A stretch of DNA of 64,000 nucleotides from Colius striatus (GCF_028858725.1 NC_084789.1:33549548-33613547); one strand, 5' to 3'. Shown: positions 43,283 to 55,547, numbered from the stretch's first letter. Numbers and translations are program-made. Notes: generated by a model not told the origin, from the sequence alone.

Positions 43283-45712
43283 GAGTAACTTCCACCGACA
43301 CCGTTTATTTTTTCAATGGGAGCTGAGCAGTCCAGGTGAGTGGGATTGCACACAGCTCCCACAGGAAACCAGCTGCAAATGTGAAACAGCTAGGGGTGAG
43401 AGACTACACGGAGTCCTCCTTACTACTATAGGTCGGGTCTTCCATCCTGGTTTCATGTAGCTCCCATACGCAGTGGTATAACGTAACTGACAGCATATAT
43501 TTTTTTCAATTGGAGTTGAGCAGTCCAAGTAAATAGAATTGGAGGTAGCGCCCACAGTAAAGCAGCTGCAAATGTCACACAGTGCTGGCTCATTGACTAC
43601 ATGGGGACCTACTTAGTTCTGTAGATGGAGTCTGCCTTCCTGCTTTCTTGTAGCTCCCATACTCAGTGTTATAACTTAACAGATAGCATATATTTTTTCA
43701 ATGGCACTTGAGTAGTACACGTGAGTGTTATTGGAGATAGTTCCCACAGGAAAGCAGCTGAAAATGTGACACAGTGCTGGCTGTCAGACTACATGGGTGC
43801 CTACTTACTACTGTAGGTGGGGTCTGCCTTCATGTTTTCTTGTAGCTCCCATACGAAGTGGTATAAATTAACCGACAGTCTGTTTTTTTTAATGGGATTT
43901 GTGCAATCCAAGTGAGTGGGATTGCAGATAGTGCCCACAGGAAAGCAGCTGCAAAGGTGAAACAGTGCTGGCTGATAGACTACATGGAAGCCTACTTACT
44001 ACTGTAGATTGGGTCTGCCTTTCTGTTTTCTTGTACATCCCATAGAAAGTGGTATTACTTCTACCTGCAGTCTATATATTTTCATTATGAGATGAGCAGT
44101 CCAAGTGTGTAGGATTGGAGATAGCTCCCACAGGAAAGAAGCTGTAATCTTGACACAGTGCTGGCTGATAGACTAAATGGGGGCCTACTGACTACTGTAG
44201 GTGGGTTCTGCCTTCCAGCTTTCTTGTAGATCCCATGCGCAGTACTATAATTAACTGGAAAGTATGTATTTTATTGAATGGGACCTGAGCAGTCCAAGTG
44301 ACTGGGATTGGAGATAGCTCCCACAAGAAAGCAGGTGCAAATGTGACACAGTGCTGGCTGATAGACTACATGGGGACGTACTTTCTACTGTATGTGGTTT
44401 CTGCCTTCCGTCTTTCTTGTAGCTCCGATATGCAGTGGTATAACTTCTACTGACAGTCTGTATTTTTTCAATGGGAGTTGAGCAGTCCAAGTGAGTCTTA
44501 TTGGAAATAGCTCCAATAGGAAAGCAGCTGTAATCTTGACACAGTGCTGGCTGATAGACTCCATGAGGACCTACTTTCTACTGTAGGTGGGATCTGCCTT
44601 CCTGCTTTCTTGTAGCTCCCATACGCAGTGGTATAACTTAACCTACAGCATATATTTTTTCAATGGGACCTGAACAGTACAAGTGAATTTTATTGGAGAT
44701 AGGTCCCACAGGAGAGCAGCTGTAATCTTGACACAGTGCTGGCTGATAGATTACGTGGGGACCTACTTAACACTGTAGGAGGGGTCTGCCTTCCAGCTTT
44801 TTGTAGCTCCTATACGCAGTGGTATAATTTAAGCGACGTGATATATTGTTTCAATGGGACCTGAGCAGAACAAGATAGTGTTATTGGCGATAACTCCCCC
44901 AAAAAAGCACTTGCAAAGCTGACACAGTGCTTGCTGAGAGACTACATGGGGATCTACTCTACTATTGTAGGTGGGGTCTCTATTTCTGCTTTCTTATAGC
45001 TCCCATAGGCAGTGGTATAACTTTTACTGCTAGCATGTATTTTTCTCAATGGGAGCTGAGCAGTCCAAGTGAGTGGGATTGGAGACAGGTCCCAAAGCAG
45101 GTGCAAATGTGACAAAGTTCTGGCTGATAGACTACATGGGGACCTACTTACTACATTAGGTGGGATCTGCCTTCTTTCCTTCTTGTAGCTCCCATACGCA
45201 GTGTTATAACTTCTACCTACAGCCTGTATTTTTTCAAGGGTAGTTGAGCAGTCCAAATGAGTGGGATTGGACATTGCTCCGAGAGGAAAGAAGGTACAAA
45301 TGTGACACAGTGCTGGCTGATAGACTACATGGGGACCTACTTACTACTGTAGGGTGAGTCTGCGTTCCTGCTTTCTTGTATCTCCCATACGCAGTGATAT
45401 AACTTCTACCGTCAGCCTGTATTTTTTCAATGGGAGTTGAACAGTCCATGTGTGTGGGATTGGAGATTGCTCCCACAGGAAAGAAGGTGCAAGTATAGAA
45501 CAGTGCTGGCTGATAGACTACATGGGAATGTACTTACTACTCTAAATTGGGTCAGCCTTCCTGCTTTCTTGTAGCTCCCCTACACAGTGGTATTACTTCT
45601 ACCGACAATCTGTACTTTTTCACTGGGAGTTGAGCAGTGCAAGTGAGTGGGATTGGAGATAGCTGCCACAGGAAAGCAGGTACAAATGTGACACAGTGCT
45701 GGCTAATAGACT
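43283..45712 (-). repeat. Satellite block 9, right arm
   Basis: About twelve reversed monomers mirroring block 5, ending at the env junction of ERV-A copy 3. Confidence 0.92.
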
Positions 45713-46019
45713 TGATTATCTAACATTGACGTTACCCATCTGAATGATCGTGATCACCGCTAATTGTGTTCAGCCCCGTCCTGTTACACAAGGTGTTATT
45801 GTGTACTAGTCCACAAAATTCCTCCGGATTCCATACAGGCAATCCTATCAAACACGTTTTAAAAGGATTAGTAACCCCTCCGAAACTAAGACAAAGAGAT
45901 GATTGACCAGTTTGATTAGCAAAGGTTATCCAAATATTATCTCTAGGCTGATTAAAATGCGTCAAGTTGTTAGTTTTTATAGTTACATTAAAAGCTATGG
46001 TTATAACAAAACACCTCAT
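45713..46019 (-). pseudogene. env: ERV-A copy 3 env, N-terminal part only
   Basis: Nearly identical to the copy 2 fragment and cut at the same position by satellite. It has the same start, NIWITFANQTGQSSLCLSF and frame end. Confidence 0.85.
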
Positions 46020-46112
46020 TATTATTCATTAAATTCACTGTCTTTTTGTTATATAACCTTCAGTCTTTTGATTGTTAGCCAGTCCTCCAATGACCACAAG
46101 ACGAGGGTGTAT

Positions 46113-47868
46113 TTATTCTCCAATCTCTTCCTGTCCTTTTTCGTCAGATGGTTTGATCTCCGCAGCTTCAAGGACAGCTCTTGTCCACCTGGCTGGCACC
46201 CAAATGGATCCTGTTGGAGAATCAACACACAAATACCCACGTCCCCAGTATAATACTTTGGCCGGAGGCTGCCATATCCCTGTTTTAGTGTCACGATATT
46301 TAACCCATATTTCTTTCTTCCCCTCCTTTTGTGCCTTTGGATTATGATGCATTATTACAGGTGGTAGCTCCTTTTCCCCAAATACACACAGGTGGTTCAT
46401 AACAAATAAAGCCTTTAACAATTTCATATGTGGGTCTTTCACATCCCCATATTTACCAAGATATCTTTTTAGAGTCCCATTAGCTCTTTCTATTATGGCT
46501 TGTCCTGTGGGGGAATGGGGAATCCCTGCTACATATTCAACTTCCCATTGACTCGTGAAGTGTTCTATGCTTCTACTTATATAGGTCGGCCCATTCTCTG
46601 TCTTTATTTTCTGAGGAATTCCCATTACCGCAAAACTACTCTATAAATGACGCTCCACATGTATGGCCCTCTCCCCTGTCTGTGCTGTTGCCCAAACGAA
46701 TTTGCTCCATGTGTCTATGGTTACATGCACATATTTTAGTCTTCCAAACTCTGCCACATGAGTGACATCCATCTGCCAAATTTCATTTGCAGATAATCCT
46801 CTAGGGTTCACCCCCAAGCCTAAGCCAACACCTCCATTTTGATGGCTACAAATGGGACAAGCTCTAACAATAGCCTTTGCATCCTTTAGCGATAACTGAA
46901 ACTCTCGGTGTAAGCCCCGTGCATTCTGATGAAACAGGGAGTGCGCTTCTCTGGCTAGTATCTGTTTGGACAGAGGCGTGTTATGTGTTACTGTGACCAG
47001 CTTACCTGCCCTAGCATTACCTTCTCCCAGCCCAATGTCCCATTTATGGCTCCTGATATGTATAACGGCATAAACATGCTCCCTAAGCTTTATTGCCTTC
47101 TGCAGCTGTATTAATAATTCAAATAGTCTCGGATTCTGCACTTCCTTAATGGAGGCGTCCTCGATTCTCTCTACGATACCCGCGGCATATAACGAGTCTG
47201 TAACCACATTCAGGGGCCCTTTCAGGTTCATCATGGCCCATACGACTGCCAACAGTACCAAGGTTTGTAATGTGTCTTTCTCTTCTGCTTTTATTAGTTG
47301 GTGCTTCCACTCCCCTTCCTCTTGCCAGGTTATTGCCGTTGTTCTAGACTTTCTTCCAGCATCCGTGTATGCTGTCAACGCATCCGTGATGGGGGCCGGC
47401 TCCCATTTGGGTCGTACTAGTCAATTCCATTTTCCTAGCCATTGTAATGGTGCTTTTATTATTTTGTCTGTTGCTACTATACTGCCGCCACCTAAGAGCG
47501 CCTCCTGAAGATCTTCTGTATTGTCTAAATACCATTGTAAAGAGTCTTTTTTCATTGGTATCCTTATGGTATGCGGCTCAGCACCAGTTACTTGTAATGC
47601 TCTTTCATGACCCTTTTTTATTAGTCCCGCCAACATCTCAATTTTTTGAAAAAGGGTTTTTGTTTGTTGTAAGGCTGGGGAAATCCATTCTAGAACCTAT
47701 ACCTCCCCCGTTTTCTTTAGAGATTGTGTCAAGGCCCCAAGCAAATACTTTGTGCTATACCAGATGGTTAAGTCAATAGGTAAGTCAACATTGTGACGTT
47801 GGACCTGCCCTTGTTTGACACAGTCCATTATTTGTTGAAGCGCATCTTGAAGCTCTGGTGTTACCTGT
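46113..47868 (-). pseudogene. pol: ERV-A copy 3 connection/RNase H and integrase
   Basis: Minus-strand pol downstream of the ERV-L2 insertion. A long frame (47378-46641) runs from RNase H (YTDAGRKS, VTDSLYA) into integrase (HQNARGL, CPICSHQNGG, MDVTHVAEF) and stops at TAG. The integrase C-terminal half (46625-46113) is open, with KTENGPTYIS (the catalytic Asp of TDNG is Glu here), IIERANGTL and VPARWTRAV. It retains the segment deleted from copy 2. Confidence 0.88.
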
Positions 47869-48317
47869 TGTCGTGGTTTTGCCCAGCCGGGGACAAAGAG
47901 CCACAAGGGTGCTCGCTCACTCCTCCCCTCCTGGTGGAGTGGGAAGGGGAACCAGAGAAAAAGGGGAAAACCTGCGTAGGTTGAAATAAGAGCGGTTTAA
48001 TAGAACAACAATAAGAAGAAACAGGTTCAGGGGGAAAAAGGAACAGTTTTAACAGTAAACGAGGGGAATATAAAAAAGGAATGGCGCGTGCTGCAGCTGC
48101 TCACCACTCGGGACCCGGAGCGATCCCCCCCCCTCTGACCGGCAGCCCCGCCTGTGCTCCCGAAGCCCCGCTCCCGACTAGCTCCCTGCCTCTAGGTACT
48201 GGTCATGATGTCAGTATGGTATCGAATACCTGTTGGCCAGCCCAGGTCAGCTGCCCATGCTGTGCCCCTTCCTACTTCCTCATCAAAGTTAACTCTATCC
48301 TAGCCCAAACCAGAACA
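47869..48317 (-). repeat. ERV-L2 3' LTR
   Basis: In element orientation it starts TGTTCTGGTTTGGGC and ends ACCACGACA. An ATTAAA signal lies in the segment TTCTATTAAACCGC (reverse of about 47992-48005). It carries a run of nine C where the 5' LTR has more, an unstable tract. Purine-rich AATAAGGGGTGGAA lies just before U3 and is the likely polypurine tract. Confidence 0.9.
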
Positions 48318-48826
48318 TTCCACCCCTTATTCTATACCATCTACATCATGCCTAGTTTCACAATATACAACATCTGAGCACCACATTTCCTCTCCCTGAA
48401 AAAATATGGGCACACACAGAGAAGTATATAATTCCCTCAGTTTATAGGCCACCCCCCTAACATTCCCGTTAAGTCCATTTAGCCGTTTAGTCCATAACGT
48501 CAGGTCTTATTCATCATAAATCTTTCACAGCAGGGTAGATGGGGTGTGTGTGTGGGGGATAGTTCACTGCATGCAGTATCAGGATTTTGCAGTTGGTCTT
48601 TTAGGTGTGTCTTATCTGTAAGTTGAAAGCGCTGATCTTGAGGATGTCACTGGGCACCAATTCACATTCTGCTATTCTGTATCTTGCTTGTCCATGTCCA
48701 TCTTTCAGTGATCTGAGTGGTCCTTACTGTAGTGTCAGTAATATGGCATAGAGCAACTATGGTAATGACGACATACAACAACAATGTTATTTAACAACTA
48801 ACATAATACAATTTGATTCATGGAAT
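48318..48826 (-). other. ERV-L2 region between integrase and 3' LTR, no env
   Basis: About 500 bases without a credible frame. The stretch is A/T-rich with a GTGTGTGTG run near 48550. Absence of env here and in ERV-L1 indicates the lineage was already env-less. Confidence 0.7.
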
Positions 48827-49711
48827 TCACAGGCTATTCTCACCCAAAATCAATTTTCCTTGAGGTACACACTGGGTTGTCCCATCCTTACACATCACCC
48901 ACCAAGCGTACCCAGGTCCCTGAGCAAAAACAATCCCACGAATGGGTTTACCTTTACCCAAGGTAGGACTCACCCATACTGCTTTCCCTAACAGATCTTT
49001 TACGTGCACTACAGGGACTTTATCCCCTTCTACAGTATGTAAAAGTTCCGATTGGGCAGGGCCTGCTCTGTTCACAGATCCTCTGGAGTTGACTAGCCAG
49101 GTGGCCTTTTCTAAATTTGTGTCCCAATGTTTGAATGTCCCACCCCCCATTGCTCTCAGTGTGGTCTTCAATAGTCCATTGTGTCGTTCCACTTTTCCTG
49201 AGGCTGGTGCATGATAGGGGATGTGATAAACCCATTCAATGCCATGCTCTTTGGCCCAGGCATCTATGAGGTTGTTCCTGAAGTGCGTCCCATTGTCTGA
49301 CTCAATTCTTTCTGGGGTGCCATGTCGCCAGAGGACTTTCCTTTCAAGGCCCTGGATGGTGCTCCAGGCGGTGGCATGAGACACAGGATACGTTTCCAAC
49401 CAGCCGGTGGTCAACTCCACCATTGTGAGCACGTGGCGTTTGCCTTGGCGAGTCTGTGGCAGTGTGATGTAATCAATCTGCCAGGCCTCTCCGTATTTAT
49501 ATTTCTGCCATCGTCCTCCATACCATATGGGCTTCCACCGTTTGGCTTGTCTGATTGTAGCACACGTCTCACACTCATGGACAACCTGTGCAATGGCATC
49601 CAAGGTTAAATCCACCCCTCGATCACGAGCCCATTTATAGGTGGCATCTCTGCCTTGATGACCTGAGGTGTCATGAGCCCACCGAGCTAAAAATAACTCC
49701 CCCTTGTGTTG
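48827..49711 (-). CDS. pol: ERV-L2 integrase
   Basis: Follows a TGA at 49712-49714 in the same frame as the rest of pol. The zinc domain (HDTSGHQGRD and HECETC), core residues (IDYITLP, ESDNGTHF, SGKVERHN) and C-terminal segment (GKAVWVSPTLGKGK, WWVMCKDG) are all present. After the TGA the frame is open to its natural end. Confidence 0.9.
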   Translation of the reverse strand, partial: QHKGELFLARWAHDTSGHQGRDATYKWARDRGVDLTLDAIAQVVHECETCATIRQAKRWKPIWYGGRWQKYKYGEAWQIDYITLPQTRQGKRHVLTMVELTTGWLETYPVSHATAWSTIQGLERKVLWRHGTPERIESDNGTHFRNNLIDAWAKEHGIEWVYHIPYHAPASGKVERHNGLLKTTLRAMGGGTFKHWDTNLEKATWLVNSRGSVNRAGPAQSELLHTVEGDKVPVVHVKDLLGKAVWVSPTLGKGKPIRGIVFAQGPGYAWWVMCKDGTTQCVPQGKLILGENSL

Positions 49712-52012
49712 TCAGTCTAAATCTATCTGAGCTGCTCCAATCTTTGCAGCCTTGTCCACTTGCTGGTTATGCAGATGTTCTTCAGTGGCCCTGTTCTTAG
49801 GTATATGGGCATCTACATGGCGCACTTTCACAACTAGCTTCTCCAGCCGAGCAGCAATGTCTTGCCATATTGAGGCAGCCCAGATGGGTTTGCCCCGTCG
49901 TTGCCAGTTGTTCTGCTTCCATTGCTGTAACCACCCCCACACAGCATTTGCTGCCATCCACGAGTCAGTGTAGAGATAAAGCCTTGGCCAGTTTTCTTGT
50001 TCAGCAATGTCTAAAGCTAACTGGATGGCTTTTACCTCTGCAAACTGGCTCGATTCACCCTCTCCTTCTGCAGCTTCTGAAACTTTGCGTAGGGGGCTCC
50101 ACACAGCTGCCTTCCACCTCCGATGCTTCCCCACAAGACGACAGGACCCATCGGTGAACAGGGCATACCGCTTCTCATCTTCTGGAAGTTCCTCATATGA
50201 TGGGGCCTCTTCAGCACGGGTTGCCTCCTTTTCTGGTGATATTTCACTGTCTTCACACTCTGGCCAGTTCGTGATCAATTCCAGAATTCCAGGGCGGCTA
50301 GAACTTCCTACACGAGCTCGTTGTGTGATCAATGCGATCCACTTACTCCATGTAGCATCAGTTGCATGATGTGTGGAGGAAGCCCTCCCTTTGAACATCC
50401 AGCCCAGCACTGGCAGTCGAGGTGCTAGGAGAAGTTGTGTTTCTGTGCCGATCACTTCTGATGCAGCTTGAACCCCTTCATATGCTGTCAGTATCTCCTT
50501 CTCAGTTGGAGTGTATCGGGCCTCGGATCCTCTGTATCCCCGACTCCAGAATCCAAGGGGTCGGCCTCGACCCTCCCCAGGTGCTCTCTGCCAAAGACTC
50601 CAAGTAGGGCCATTCTCCCCAGCTGCGGTGTAGAGCACATTTTTAACATCTGGTCCTGTCCGGACTGGCCCAAGTGCCATTGCATGAACTATCTCCTGTT
50701 TAATTTGTTCAAAACTTTGTTGCTGCTCAGGACCCCATTCAAAATCATTCTTCTTCCGTGTTATGTGGTAGAGAGGGCGCACAATCATACTGTAATTTGG
50801 AATATGCATCCTCCAAAAACCCACAACACCTAGGAAAGCTTGTGTTTCCTTTTTGCTAGTTGGGGGAGACATGGCTGCAATTTTGTTGTTCACATCTATT
50901 GGGATATGGCGACGTCCATCCTGCCATTTTACTCCTAAAAACTGGATCTCCTGTGCAGGCCCTCTGACCTTACTTTATTTAATGGCAAAACCAGCCTTCA
51001 GAAGAATTTGAATTATCTTCTTTCCCTTCTCAAGAACTTCCTCTGCTGAGTCACCCCACACAACAATGTCATCAATGTATTGCAGGTGTTCTGGGGCCTC
51101 ACCCTTCTCCAGCGTGGCCTGGATCAGTCCATGGCAGATGGTGGGGCTGTGTTTCCACCCCTGGGGCAGTCGATTCCAGGTATACTGAACCCCCCTCCAA
51201 GTGAAAGCGAACTGGGACCTGCACTCTACTGCCAAAGGAATTGAGAAGAATGCATTGGCAATATCAATGGTGGCATACCATTTGGCTGCCTTGGACTCCA
51301 GTTCATATTGGAGTTCCAGCATGTCCGGCACAGCTGCGCTCAGCGGTGGCGTGACTTCATTCAGGCCACGATAGTCCACTGTCAGTCTCCACTCTCCACT
51401 AGACTTTCGCACGGGCCATATGGGACTGTTAAAGGGTGAGTGAGTTTTGCTGATCACCCCTTGGCTCTCCAGTTGGCGAATCAACTTATGAATGGGAATC
51501 ACTGAATCTCTGCTGGTGCGATATTGCCGCCGGTGCACTGTTGTGGTTGCAATTGGCACCTGTTGTTCTTTAACCATCAGCAACCCCACAACAGAAGGGT
51601 CCTCTGAGAGGCCGGGCATGCTGGATAGTTGTTCAATTTCCTCTGTCTCCACTGCAGCCACACCAAAGGCCCACCGGTACCCTTTTGGGTCCTTAAAATA
51701 CCCTCTCTTAAGGTAGTCTATGCCCAGGATACACGGGGCTTCTGGGCCTTTTACAATGGGGTGTTTGTGCCACTCATCTCCAGTTAAACTCACTTCAGCT
51801 TCTAACAAGGTTAGCTGTTGAGATCCCCCTGTCACTCCAGAAATACAAACAGATTCTGTCCCTTTACAACTTGATGGCATCAGAGTGCATTGTGCTCAAG
51901 TATCCACTAAAGCCTTGTACTCTTGTGGGTTTGATGTGCCAGGCCATCGGATCCACACTGTCCAATAAACTCGGTTGTCCCTCTCCTCCACCTGGCTGGA
52001 GGCAGGGCCTCC
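49712..52012 (-). pseudogene. pol: ERV-L2 protease, reverse transcriptase, RNase H
   Basis: Same frame as gag, after its amber codon. The protease site reads LVDT followed by TGA (51896-51898), where ERV-L1 has the Gly of LVDTGAQ, so the stop falls on the catalytic triad. Reverse transcriptase has LTVDYRGLNE, IDIANAFFSIPL, LPQGWKHSP and YIDD (51068-51079). A TAA lies at 50975-50977 after AGFAIK. RNase H has LFTDGSC, YTDSWMA and HVDAH. The final TGA at 49712-49714 is a Trp codon equivalent. Confidence 0.9.
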
Positions 52013-53731
52013 CTAGTACTGGCCATGGCAGTCATTGGATACCTTTTGTAGAAAAGAGCTAGAAGTCCCCTCGAGGGGACTAGAATAGAGCTCAACCCTT
52101 CTATTCTGTCTAGGGAGTTGCTCACTGGAAACTGGAGCAGCATCTTTCCAAGAGATATTGCTCCTTGTAGCGTTTTTTCCCCGTAACTGCCGTGCCCGTG
52201 CCCTTAAGGCCGAAGTAGGTTGCCCATGCCACTTGTTCATGTTCTCTCCCTGGTCCCGCAGGTAAGACCACAAAGCACCTCGTGGTGTCTGCCCTCTATA
52301 TTCCCTCTCTTGAACAGAGGGACATCTACTAATAGCTGAAGTATGGACTCGGGCAGGTGGAGTGCGGGACATATCTTCTTTGAATTGGTGGAACTCTTTT
52401 GACATTTTATCTACAGCCGAGACAACAGCCTGTAGGGAGGAAGACAGACTTTCTTCATATTGCCGAAGTTGAACACCCATTTCCCCCACTGTTTTCCCCT
52501 CAGCTTCTTTCCAGGAGATGACTGCCAATGAATTAGCATAAGATGATGGTGCACTTTGCAGAAATCTTCGCCACATAGACTGTGTGCACTGGACCTCATC
52601 TGGGTCTGTTGGTAACTGCTCATTATAAATCATTTCCCGCACAGCTAACTCCCTCAGGTACTGGATACCTTTGTCCATTGTGGTCCACTTGCCTGGGTGG
52701 CATATGATATCTTCTTTGAAGGGGTATCTTTCCCTCAAACCAGACAGAAGTCTTCTCCAGAGGCTGAGGACTTCTGTCTTCCTTCCAATCGCCTTGTCAA
52801 TGCCGCCATCCCGGGACAGAGAGCCCAGCTGCCTGGCTTCCCTGCCCTCCAAGTCCAAGCTGTGGGCCCCATTCTCCCAGCATCGGAGAAGCCAGGCAAC
52901 AAGGTGCTCGCTTGGGTGGCGACTGTAATCTTTTTGCACTTCTCGCAGTTCGCTCAGGGACAAGGATCGGGTGATTATCTCTGGCTCTGGCTCTGACTCT
53001 TCCTCCCGTTCCCGTGATGACACTGGTTCATCTTCATCCCTCACAAGGCGAACTGATTTTTTTATGTGTTTCTTTTTCTGTACAGGAGCAACTGACACTG
53101 CCACAGGTTGATCCTCTGATTCAGGATCAGTGTCTGCTGTTGGAGTTAGGGCAGCAACAGCATCAGTTGCCTCAGTTTGAATAGCCACAGTGGTTGCTAG
53201 GGTGGCATTCCTAATCTGTACAAGTAAAAAACTCTTCCAATACCTGTTCATATTCTTCTGTATATCAATCCCTCCATAGCTGCCTAACCTCATAACAGTC
53301 TGGAAAACACGTTTCACAACTCTATCCAAGAAAAACACCCTACCTAGAGGACAGAGCAATAAAACCACAATGACTGGGACATCCCAAGTGCATTCTGAAT
53401 TGTCAAAAGCTATTGCAGTTAACTTGAATGAGTAAGGGAGGATGGAAAAAATGGAAAAATTACGTCCCTCCATTTTTCCCATGGACTGAGTGTCATTACT
53501 GTCACTACATTCTGAAAATAAATGTCCAAGTTGCAGAAATGCCAACCAAGTCATGTACAAGTATTGGCCTAGCTCCATACCCAGTGATACAACCATACCA
53601 TAAGCCAGTAACAACCAGTATATCAGAACGAGTGCTTTCGTCCCTTTTCCAAAGGACATAAACACTATCAGAGAGAATATATAGTGCATATGACAAATTA
53701 TGGGCCAATAGCAGTTAAGCAAATACATCAA
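52013..53731 (-). CDS. gag: ERV-L2 Gag with N-terminal membrane segments
   Basis: One frame of 572 codons beginning about 50 bases after the primer site. Residues 1-150 are largely hydrophobic, with likely membrane segments at about 3-28, 33-52 and 124-146; a charged stretch follows with acidic repeats (SREREEESEPEPE), then the conserved Gag core (LREVQKDYSRHP, AWLLRCWENGA, RERYPFKED, GIQYLRELAV) and a basic tail. No zinc knuckle. In ERV-L1 the matching hydrophobic part is a separate frame. It ends in TAG followed by GGA GGC and in-frame protease. Confidence 0.82.
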   Translation of the reverse strand: MMYLLNCYWPIICHMHYIFSLIVFMSFGKGTKALVLIYWLLLAYGMVVSLGMELGQYLYMTWLAFLQLGHLFSECSDSNDTQSMGKMEGRNFSIFSILPYSFKLTAIAFDNSECTWDVPVIVVLLLCPLGRVFFLDRVVKRVFQTVMRLGSYGGIDIQKNMNRYWKSFLLVQIRNATLATTVAIQTEATDAVAALTPTADTDPESEDQPVAVSVAPVQKKKHIKKSVRLVRDEDEPVSSREREEESEPEPEIITRSLSLSELREVQKDYSRHPSEHLVAWLLRCWENGAHSLDLEGREARQLGSLSRDGGIDKAIGRKTEVLSLWRRLLSGLRERYPFKEDIICHPGKWTTMDKGIQYLRELAVREMIYNEQLPTDPDEVQCTQSMWRRFLQSAPSSYANSLAVISWKEAEGKTVGEMGVQLRQYEESLSSSLQAVVSAVDKMSKEFHQFKEDMSRTPPARVHTSAISRCPSVQEREYRGQTPRGALWSYLRDQGENMNKWHGQPTSALRARARQLRGKNATRSNISWKDAAPVSSEQLPRQNRRVELYSSPLEGTSSSFLQKVSNDCHGQY

Positions 53732-53779
53732 TATTGTGACAATTGTTTCAGCCTACTGTGTCTTATTTCAACCCTGCGG

Positions 53780-53797
53780 GCCCCACGTTGAGCGCCA
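53780..53797 (-). other. ERV-L2 primer binding site, tRNA-Lys1,2 type
   Basis: On the minus strand TGGCGCTCAACGTGGGGC, one mismatch to the tRNA-Lys1,2 complement, five bases from the LTR. Confidence 0.87.
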
Positions 53798-53802
53798 AAT
53801 AA

Positions 53803-54253
53803 TGTCGTGGTTTTGCCCAGCCAGGGACAAAGAGCCACGAGGGTGCTCGCTCACTCCTCCCCTCCCGGTGGAGTGGGAAGGGGAACCAGAGAAAAAGGGG
53901 AAAACCTGCGTAGGTTGAAATAAGAGCGGTTTAATAGAACAACAATAAGAAGAAACAGGTTCAGGGGGAAAAAGGAACCGTTTTAACAGTAAACGAGGGG
54001 AATATACAAAAGCAATGGCGCGTGCCGCGGCTGCTCACCACTCGGGACCCGGCACGACCCCCCCCCCCCTCCGACCGGCAGCCCCGCCTGTGCTCCCGAA
54101 ACCCCGCCCCCGACTAGCTCCCTGCCTCTAGGTACTGGGCATGATGTCAGTATGGTATCGAATACCTGTTGGCCAGCCCAGGTCAGCTGCCCATGCTGTG
54201 CCCCTTCCTACTTCCTCATCAAAGTTAACTCTATCCTAGCCCAAACCAGGACA
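53803..54253 (-). repeat. ERV-L2 5' LTR
   Basis: 451 bp, nearly identical to 47869-48317 except for the length of a C run (near 54058) and scattered substitutions. Confidence 0.9.
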
Positions 54254-54690
54254 CCTGTATTTGACGCGTGGGGTTGGTTCCTTTCAAAAGTGGTCGTAGT
54301 TTTTCTAACAACTCGTTGGGTATTCCCACTATTAGTTTTAACCATTGCAGATCTCCTAAAAGCTTCTGAGCATCATTCAGGGTCTTTATTTGTAGTTGGA
54401 GCTGTAGCTTCTGTGGTACTACGAGCTGTTCTGATAAAGACCATCCAAGATATTTCCATGGAGCTGTATGCTGAGCCTTTTCTGGAGCTATCACAAGGTG
54501 GCATTGAGCCAGTGCCTGTCGAATCTCCTCCACCTGTTGTTCCGTAAATGGTGCAGGCTGAGAAAAGAGGATATCATCCATGTAATGGTAGATGATAACG
54601 TTAGGCCATCGTCATCGAAGGGGTTGTCAAGCTGCGTCAACATACAGCTGACAGATAGTTGGGCTGTTACGCATGCCTTGGGGCAAAACT
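54254..54690 (-). pseudogene. pol: ERV-A copy 3 reverse transcriptase fragment
   Basis: Minus-strand RT from LPQGM through YMDD to the connection domain, directly upstream of the ERV-L2 insertion. Contains MDDILFSQPAPFTEQQVEE and AQHTAPWKYLGW as in copies 1 and 2. Confidence 0.87.
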
Positions 54691-55547
54691 GATGTTGTGT
54701 ATAAATAAGTTTTACTATGCTTCGACAGTCAGTGGGCAATAGCAACTGGGTTCCCCATACATTTGTCAATCATTTGTTTCACTAGTTCACTATTTACTCC
54801 GAACTGGCTGACCGTGGACCGCAACTGGGATAACAACTTCAAGTCCAGAGCAGAAATTGTTGTTTGCATACCTCCCCCCACAATGGGTTGGAATACCAGT
54901 GGCAACGTCAAAGTTCTGGCTGCTTCCAGTGCATCGCCATCCCCTTTTCCCAGACAATCTTTTGCGAGTGCAGCCCAAGCCTCCCTCCGCTCCCTTGGGA
55001 TGGCCTCTGCAAGTTGACTCTCTGCCCCAGGGACAGGCTCTCCAAGTGGGGGGAGGAGGCGGGGACTCTTTAGGCCGGCACTCCTGTTCCTCAGGAGGGT
55101 CTGATGGCTCACATGGCTCTCGTACCCTGTCCGTGCCTCCAGGCCCATTTTCTACACGTGGGGGGGGAGCATTACTTTTGAGACGGTAGGAGCCAGCGGG
55201 ATGGATTGGAACCAGTCACGCTCATAGTTTTTATTCTTACTCTATGCTGCCGATGCATGCTCAGCAGCCTTCTTTTCTGCCTGATGTTGCAGCAACTCAT
55301 TGTGCACTATCCTCCAAAGCTTCCCTAACTTTTTAGCTGTCTTATCGTCCTCCAGGGTAACTTCCCACAGCAAATCCCCAAATTTACGCCATTCACTCAA
55401 TTCATGCACTGTATGTGGATTCTGAAACACTCCCTTAGCATACCCATAAGCTAACAACCCTGGTAGGTCTTTTTGCAGATCTATACCCTTTATCTGCCGC
55501 TTCTGCAAGAATGCAGTAAATAAATCATATACTGCTTGCCTTTCCAT
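54691..55547 (-). pseudogene. gag: ERV-A copy 3 gag, 5' part
   Basis: Starts at 55547 (MERQAVYDLFTAF). The matrix is open past the codon that is TAG in copies 1 and 2 (here CAG) and stops at TAG (55242). A second frame (55148-54729) covers the linker and start of capsid, with one-base indels relative to copy 1 (KQMIDKCMG instead of KQMIDYVWG). It then jumps into RT at 54691. Confidence 0.85.

Larger units (their letters stand above)
47869..54253 (-). mobile_element. ERV-L2, class III provirus nested in ERV-A copy 3
   Basis: A complete LTR-to-LTR element with no env. The 5-bp duplication CCTGT stands at 47864-47868 and 54254-54258. Its insertion splits the reverse transcriptase of ERV-A copy 3. 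The LTRs (449 and 451 bp) are nearly identical, so this is probably the youngest large insertion in the window. Gag, pro and pol lie in a single frame with four stops after the gag start (TAG at the end of gag, TGA, TAA, TGA). Confidence 0.93.
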
